Assembly: GCA_900316475.1 (NCBI GenBank)
Contig: ONDA01000011.1
Coordinates: forward strand, 26,805-90,804
DNA length: 64,000 nucleotides
Source of the DNA: an uncultured Prevotellaceae bacterium
GTDB taxonomy: Bacteria; Bacteroidota; Bacteroidia; Bacteroidales; Bacteroidaceae
Direction: 5' to 3'
Shown: one piece after another, positions 59,869 to 64,000 of the stretch
How positions within the stretch are numbered: the first letter of the stretch is position 1
How the letters are laid out: the number at the start of each line of letters is the position of its first letter
Program-made: the position numbers and the translations under genes
The notes under the pieces: model-generated
The model's input: only the letters and a program-made list of their open reading frames with translations
Database searches by the model: none
What the model was told of the DNA's origin: nothing

Positions 59869-61114
59869 CATAGCCGAAGTGTTCAGCGATGCCGCCTACA
59901 TCTGGCGGCAGGAGATGCGTCAGGTCTTCCGCGACGAAGGCGTGCTCATCTTCTTCATCATCGTGCCGCTGGCCTATCCGCTGCTCTATTCGTGGATATA
60001 TAATAATGAGGTGGTCCATGAGGTGCCCGTGGTGGTTGTCGACGACAGCCACTCTGCGCTGTCACGGCAGTTCGCCCGTATGTGCGATGCCTCGTCCGAC
60101 GTCAAGGTGCTCTGCCATGCTGCCGACATGGACGAGGCCAAGTCGCTCGTCAGCCGTCAGTTAGCCAAAGGCATCTATCATATACCGTCGGAATTCGACC
60201 GTAACATCAGCCGTATGCAGCAGGCCACCATCGGCGTCTACTGCGACATGAGTCTGATACTGACTTATAAGGCTATCTATCAGACGGCGGTGGCTGTCAG
60301 CGGGACGATGGGTGCCGGCATCCAGATGAAACTGTCGCGGCCCGTCACCAAGCGCGAGGCAGAGATTACGGTACAGCCGCTGGCCTACGACGACGTTGCC
60401 GTCTTCAGTCCTGCCGGCGGCTACGGTTCGGCCGTGTTGCCCGCCGTGCTCATTCTCATCCTGCAGCAGACCCTGGTGCTGGGCATCGGTCTGTCGGCAG
60501 GTACCGCCCGCGAAAACAACCGCTACCACGAGCTGATACCCATAGACCGCCACTACCAAGGCGTCTTCCGCATCATTAGCGGCAAGGCCCTGTGCTACTT
60601 GATGATCTATGCCGTCATGGGCGCCTATCTGACGCTCGTCGTGCCGAAGCTCTTCTCCTTCCCCACGCTGGCCCACTGGCAGGACCTGCTGGCGATGATG
60701 CTGCCTTGCACCATGGCCTGCATCTTCTTCGGTATGATTGTGTCCTGTATCGTGCGCTATCGTGAGAACGTCATGCTCCTCGTGGTGTTCGTCTCACTCC
60801 CGCTGCTGTTCATGACGGGTGTCAGCTGGCCACAGAGCAACATACCGGCCTTCTGGCAGAGCATCTCGTGGCTCTTCCCCTCGACCTTCGGTGTCCGTGC
60901 TTACGTGCGTATGAACACCATGGGTGCCACGCTGAACGATGTTGCCCTTGAGTACTGCCTGCTCTGGGTGCAGACCGTTTTCTACTGCATTGTAGCCTGT
61001 CTCGTCTATCGCCACCAGATAGTCATCTCGCGCCGGAACGCCCTGGTGCGCCTCGACCGTATCGGTCGCAAGTTGGCGGTCACAGAGCAGTTGCGTCGGC
61101 GTAAGAAGAAATGA
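59852..61114 (+). CDS. ABC-2-type permease, second subunit
   Basis: 420 residues, same layout: EMRQVFRDEGVLIFFIIVPLAYPLLYSWIYNNEVV, periplasmic domain, helices with LPAVLILILQQTLVLGIGLSAGTARENNRYHELI. A basic tail ends the protein. Paired permeases of this YhhJ/YbhRS-like type export drugs or lipids; the ATPase must be encoded elsewhere. Confidence 0.92.
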   Translation: MSIFRNIAEVFSDAAYIWRQEMRQVFRDEGVLIFFIIVPLAYPLLYSWIYNNEVVHEVPVVVVDDSHSALSRQFARMCDASSDVKVLCHAADMDEAKSLVSRQLAKGIYHIPSEFDRNISRMQQATIGVYCDMSLILTYKAIYQTAVAVSGTMGAGIQMKLSRPVTKREAEITVQPLAYDDVAVFSPAGGYGSAVLPAVLILILQQTLVLGIGLSAGTARENNRYHELIPIDRHYQGVFRIISGKALCYLMIYAVMGAYLTLVVPKLFSFPTLAHWQDLLAMMLPCTMACIFFGMIVSCIVRYRENVMLLVVFVSLPLLFMTGVSWPQSNIPAFWQSISWLFPSTFGVRAYVRMNTMGATLNDVALEYCLLWVQTVFYCIVACLVYRHQIVISRRNALVRLDRIGRKLAVTEQLRRRKKK

Positions 61115-61140
61115 TGGCGAAAGCTGAAGCGTGAAAGAAA

Positions 61141-62244
61141 TTACTGTTTGTTCATCCCCACAACCTTTGTCTTAGGCTGCTCCTTGTTGCGGCGGTTGAC
61201 GACGGTGACCACGGCCTGTGCCAGGTTGATGAAAGCCTGGCCCGTCATCGTGTCGACATTCAGGGCAGCCGGTTTGCCGGCATCGCCGCTGTCGCAGATG
61301 CCCTGGACGAGAGGTATCTGTGCCAATAACGGCACCTGCATCTCCTCGGCCAGTTGCTTGCACCCTTCTTTTCCAAAGATATAATAGCGGTTCTCCGGCA
61401 GTTCGGCGGGTGTGAACCACGCCATGTTCTCGATGAGACCGAGGATGGGCACGTTTACCTTCTCGTTGCGGTACATGTCGATACCCTTGCGGGCGTCGGC
61501 CAGTGCCACCTGTTGCGGCGTCGAGACGATGACGGCACCGGTGATGGGCAGCGTCTGCAACAATGTCAGATGGATGTCGCTGGTGCCTGGCGGCGTGTCG
61601 AGGATGAAGTAGTCCAGTTCGCCCCAGTCGGCATCGGCAATGAGCTGTTTCAGCGCACTGGTAGCCATACCGCCGCGCCACAGTGTGGCCGTCGTCGGTG
61701 AGACGAAGAAACCTATTGACAGCACCTTCACGCCGTACTGCTCAATGGGGCAGATGAGGTCTCGGCCGTCGACTTTGACGGCGTAGGGGCGTGCCTCCTC
61801 GATGTCGAACATCTTCGGCACTGACGGGCCGAAGATGTCGCAGTCTAACAGTCCCACCTTGTAACCTAAGCGCGCCAGTGAGATGGCGAGGTTGGCAGAG
61901 ACGGTAGACTTGCCGACGCCGCCCTTGCCAGAGCTGACGGCAATAATGTTCTTCACACCCGGCAGCAGCTGCTCGACGGCAGGCCGTGGCTTCGACTTGA
62001 ACTCCGTGACGATGGTCACCTCAACGTCCTGCCCACACTGGTATTTGATGGCCGCCTCGGCAGCCTTCACGGTAGACTTCAAGAAAGGGTCGGTGTCGCG
62101 CGGGAACTCCAGCACCACCGTCACCTTGTTGCCGTTGATGGCGGGCTGGTCGGCCACCATCTGACTCTCTACTAAGTTCTTCTTCGTGCCGGCATACGTC
62201 ACCGTGGCCAGCGCGTCCATAATGAGTTTGGGATATAGTGTCAT
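61141..62244 (-). CDS. Mrp/NBP35-family iron-sulfur cluster carrier ATPase
   Basis: N-terminal DUF59-type domain (MTLYPKLIMDALATV), then Walker A VSSGKGGVGKSTVSANLA, GLLDCDIFGPSVPKMF, DWGELDYFILDTPPGTSDIHLTL and VSTPQQVALADARKGIDMY. 367 residues. ATGA overlap with the BspA-like gene upstream. Carries or delivers Fe-S clusters (family knowledge). The CxxC seen in many family members is not obvious here. Confidence 0.93.
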   Translation of the reverse strand: MTLYPKLIMDALATVTYAGTKKNLVESQMVADQPAINGNKVTVVLEFPRDTDPFLKSTVKAAEAAIKYQCGQDVEVTIVTEFKSKPRPAVEQLLPGVKNIIAVSSGKGGVGKSTVSANLAISLARLGYKVGLLDCDIFGPSVPKMFDIEEARPYAVKVDGRDLICPIEQYGVKVLSIGFFVSPTTATLWRGGMATSALKQLIADADWGELDYFILDTPPGTSDIHLTLLQTLPITGAVIVSTPQQVALADARKGIDMYRNEKVNVPILGLIENMAWFTPAELPENRYYIFGKEGCKQLAEEMQVPLLAQIPLVQGICDSGDAGKPAALNVDTMTGQAFINLAQAVVTVVNRRNKEQPKTKVVGMNKQ

Positions 62245-63911
62245 TTCTCTAAGATATTGGGAATCTTCTGCCACTGCTTGTCCTGCATATACAGGTTTCG
62301 GCAGCCTCGGGGAATATAGAATTTGCACGCCTGCAGGATGACGTCCTTGAACGTGCTCCTTGACATCTTCGGGGGTAGGGGAGCGTTGACGGTGACCTCG
62401 CGCAGTGAGACGCACTTGGCGAAGGCACCGCCGCCGAGCGACTTCAGGGCTACGGGCAGCTGTACACTGGCCAGCAGGCTGCACTCGCTGAAGGCATCGC
62501 TGCCTATCTCCTTGACAGCCGGCGGGATGATGATGCTCTGCAGCGTGACGCACTTCGCAAAGGCGTTGTTACCTATCTCCTGCAAGGTGACGGGCAGTTC
62601 GATGCGCGACAGCGCGGTACACTCCTCGAACGCCTTCGAGCCAATCTTCTTCACGGATACCGGCAGGCTGACGTAGCGCAGACTATGACAGCGGCGGAAG
62701 GCGTCGTTGTCGATCTCGTCGATATGCCCTTCGATGCTGATGCTGTCAAGCATGACGCAGTTCTCGAACAAGCTCTTACCCATTGATTTCGTCATGTTGG
62801 GAATGACGATGTGTTTCAGCGATGAGCAGTTCTCGAAGACGCGGTCGTAGATGCGGTTTAGTCCCGACGGTAGCACCAGTTCCGTAAGACTCTTGCAGTT
62901 GAGGAACACGCGGCTCTCAATCTCCTTGACGCTGGCGGGCAGGCTGATGTCTGTCAGACTGGTACAGTCGCTGAAGCAGTCTGTGCCAATCTCTGCCAGG
63001 TCGCCCTGTATGCTCACCGACTTCATACCCAGGCAGCGCATAAACACGCCGTTGCCCATCTTGCTGACGTCCTCAATGTCTATCGTCTCCAGACTGGAGC
63101 ACTCCTGAAAGGCGTTAGCGCCAATCTTCTTGACTTTGGCCAGACTCAGGTTCTGCAGGTTACGGCACTTCTCGAACGCCGAGCTGCCTATCTCGTCGAG
63201 GTCGTCCGGCAGGCTGAGGTCTTCCAGCATCTTGCACTCGCGGAAGGCGTTCGTGCCAATGGTCTTCACCGTCTCGGGCATCGACACCGACTCCAGTGAC
63301 TCGCAGCCCTGGAATGTGCCTTTGTTGATGGCAGTGACGGGGCCTGAGATGACCACCTTTGTCAAGGTGATGCAGCCAGAGAAGACATTGGCTCCCAGTT
63401 CGCTGACCTGGCTGGGAATTTCGATGTGGGCGAGCGACTTGCACCCCTCGAAGGCGTTGGCACCGACAGACGTCACTGTCTCGGGAATGCTTACCTCTGA
63501 CAATTCCGAACAGCCGGAAAAGCAGTTGCGGCCGATGCTGACGGTGTTCTTGGGCATGATGACCTTGACGAGGCTTTTGGCACCAGCAAAGAGTGAGGCA
63601 GGCAGGGCGTTGGCCTCTGTCTTCATACCCTCCTTGCCCTCGGTGATGACGGCTTCGCTCAGGTCGATGCTCGTCACTAAGCACTCGTCAGGCTGCTTGT
63701 TGCTCACTTTTGTACGCGTGACGATTTGCGTGAGCAGCTTTAAGTCGGCTCCGTTCAGTGAACCTGTCACTTTCAGGTCGGCCACTTTGAAACGTTCGCT
63801 TTCGGGCAGCAGACGGGCGAGGTGCCCCACGCTGTCGACATGGACGCTCTTCTCTTGTGCCATGGCCACGAAAGGCATCAAGGCAACCAATAAGACCAGT
63901 ATTTTCTTCAT
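62241..63911 (-). CDS. BspA-like leucine-rich-repeat (LRR_5) surface protein
   Basis: Signal peptide MKKILVLLVALMPFVAMAQ, then about 18 LRR_5 repeats of 23 residues with the consensus IGxNAFxxCxSLxxIxLPxxV, from about 95 to 515. 556 residues. BspA-type proteins bind host or matrix proteins in oral and gut Bacteroidetes; here the ligand is unknown. No long C-terminal sorting domain is visible. Confidence 0.92.
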   Translation of the reverse strand: MKKILVLLVALMPFVAMAQEKSVHVDSVGHLARLLPESERFKVADLKVTGSLNGADLKLLTQIVTRTKVSNKQPDECLVTSIDLSEAVITEGKEGMKTEANALPASLFAGAKSLVKVIMPKNTVSIGRNCFSGCSELSEVSIPETVTSVGANAFEGCKSLAHIEIPSQVSELGANVFSGCITLTKVVISGPVTAINKGTFQGCESLESVSMPETVKTIGTNAFRECKMLEDLSLPDDLDEIGSSAFEKCRNLQNLSLAKVKKIGANAFQECSSLETIDIEDVSKMGNGVFMRCLGMKSVSIQGDLAEIGTDCFSDCTSLTDISLPASVKEIESRVFLNCKSLTELVLPSGLNRIYDRVFENCSSLKHIVIPNMTKSMGKSLFENCVMLDSISIEGHIDEIDNDAFRRCHSLRYVSLPVSVKKIGSKAFEECTALSRIELPVTLQEIGNNAFAKCVTLQSIIIPPAVKEIGSDAFSECSLLASVQLPVALKSLGGGAFAKCVSLREVTVNAPLPPKMSRSTFKDVILQACKFYIPRGCRNLYMQDKQWQKIPNILEK

Positions 63912-63929
63912 TGTATATTCAATTATAAT

Positions 63930-63938
63930 TTATATCTT
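63930..63938 (+). promoter_or_regulatory. -7 box pointing off the right edge
   Basis: A TATCTTTG box about here, followed by CATTCG, on the + strand, probably for a gene beyond 64000. No start codon for it is certain in the window. Confidence 0.45.
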
Positions 63939-64000
63939 TGCATTCGTTAACAACATCAAGGAAGTGGAATAAGGCCGATTCTTCATTCGTCATAAGACAG

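Noticed and set aside
61141-62553. Longer 470-codon version of the Mrp gene
   Set aside because: The extra N-terminus lies antisense of nothing but overlaps the end of the BspA-like gene in another frame and has no family similarity; the ATG at 62244 gives the usual DUF59-type start with ATGA overlap.

Overview
The window comes from a member of the Bacteroidales, most likely Prevotellaceae (Prevotella/Segatella/Xylanibacter-like). Supporting signs are the many TAnnTTTG (-7) promoter boxes, generally weak Shine-Dalgarno sites, type IX secretion genes (porQ and a porE-like gene), a BspA-type leucine-rich-repeat surface protein, a GH10 xylanase with a carbohydrate-binding module inside the catalytic domain, DUF4492-cydAB, the standalone MetH reactivation domain, and the porQ-cmk-ispH gene neighbourhood. 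No rRNA, CRISPR array or intact prophage is visible.

Layout. (1) 1-1635: end of an accessory element with the tail of an unknown gene, a vsr mismatch endonuclease and a 5'-truncated tyrosine recombinase that runs out of the 3' end of tRNA-Arg(CCG). (2) 1.8-12.1 kb: asnA, an SGNH esterase, dnaX, an ftsB/divIC-like gene, a lipoprotein, pyrC, a MetH-activation-domain protein, a metallophosphoesterase and plsC. (3) 12.1-14.3 kb: a terminal-inverted-repeat element followed by a decayed mobile island (polyvalent kinase-domain pseudogene, ISP-type methylase tail, ORF6N pseudogene). (4) 14.4-24.4 kb: a polyprenol-phosphate sugar transferase, mfd, a small beta-barrel protein, xylanase, clpB. (5) 24.6-37.6 kb: an alpha-2-macroglobulin-like giant, a DUF1573 protein, meaB, ispH, cmk, porQ, tonB, a polyprenyl synthase and tatD, then a second inverted-repeat element. 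(6) 38.2-44 kb: tRNA-Ser(GGA), greA, an exbB/exbD/exbD energisation operon, folA, thyA, an RsmF-like rRNA methyltransferase. (7) 44-51.9 kb: an envelope-stress-like cluster (DUF2807, DUF6249, PspC, ECF sigma, DUF5056), a porE-like gene, topB and an N-acetylglucosamine-kinase-like gene. (8) 52-61 kb: cytochrome bd oxidase with DUF4492, then a coiled-coil protein and a TolC-HlyD-permease-permease exporter that lacks an ATPase. (9) 61-64 kb: an Mrp-family ATPase and a BspA-like protein.

The outstanding feature is a set of short repeats lying in frame inside otherwise conserved housekeeping genes. The clearest is a 79-nt element with inverted ends and two internal hairpins, present once each in mfd, the macroglobulin gene and ispH, always in the same orientation and the same codon phase, and with compensatory changes in one hairpin stem. 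Three more families (a GC-rich palindrome, a GAGAGGA microsatellite, and a CGAGGTACGAGG repeat) interrupt pyrC, the MetH-activation gene, tatD, the RsmF-like gene (twice), exbD, topB, the ECF sigma gene and mfd (a second time). This resembles Rickettsia palindromic elements in principle: repeats that survive in genes because they can be translated and fall in surface loops or linkers. Product names rest on recognising family motifs by eye; no database search was possible.
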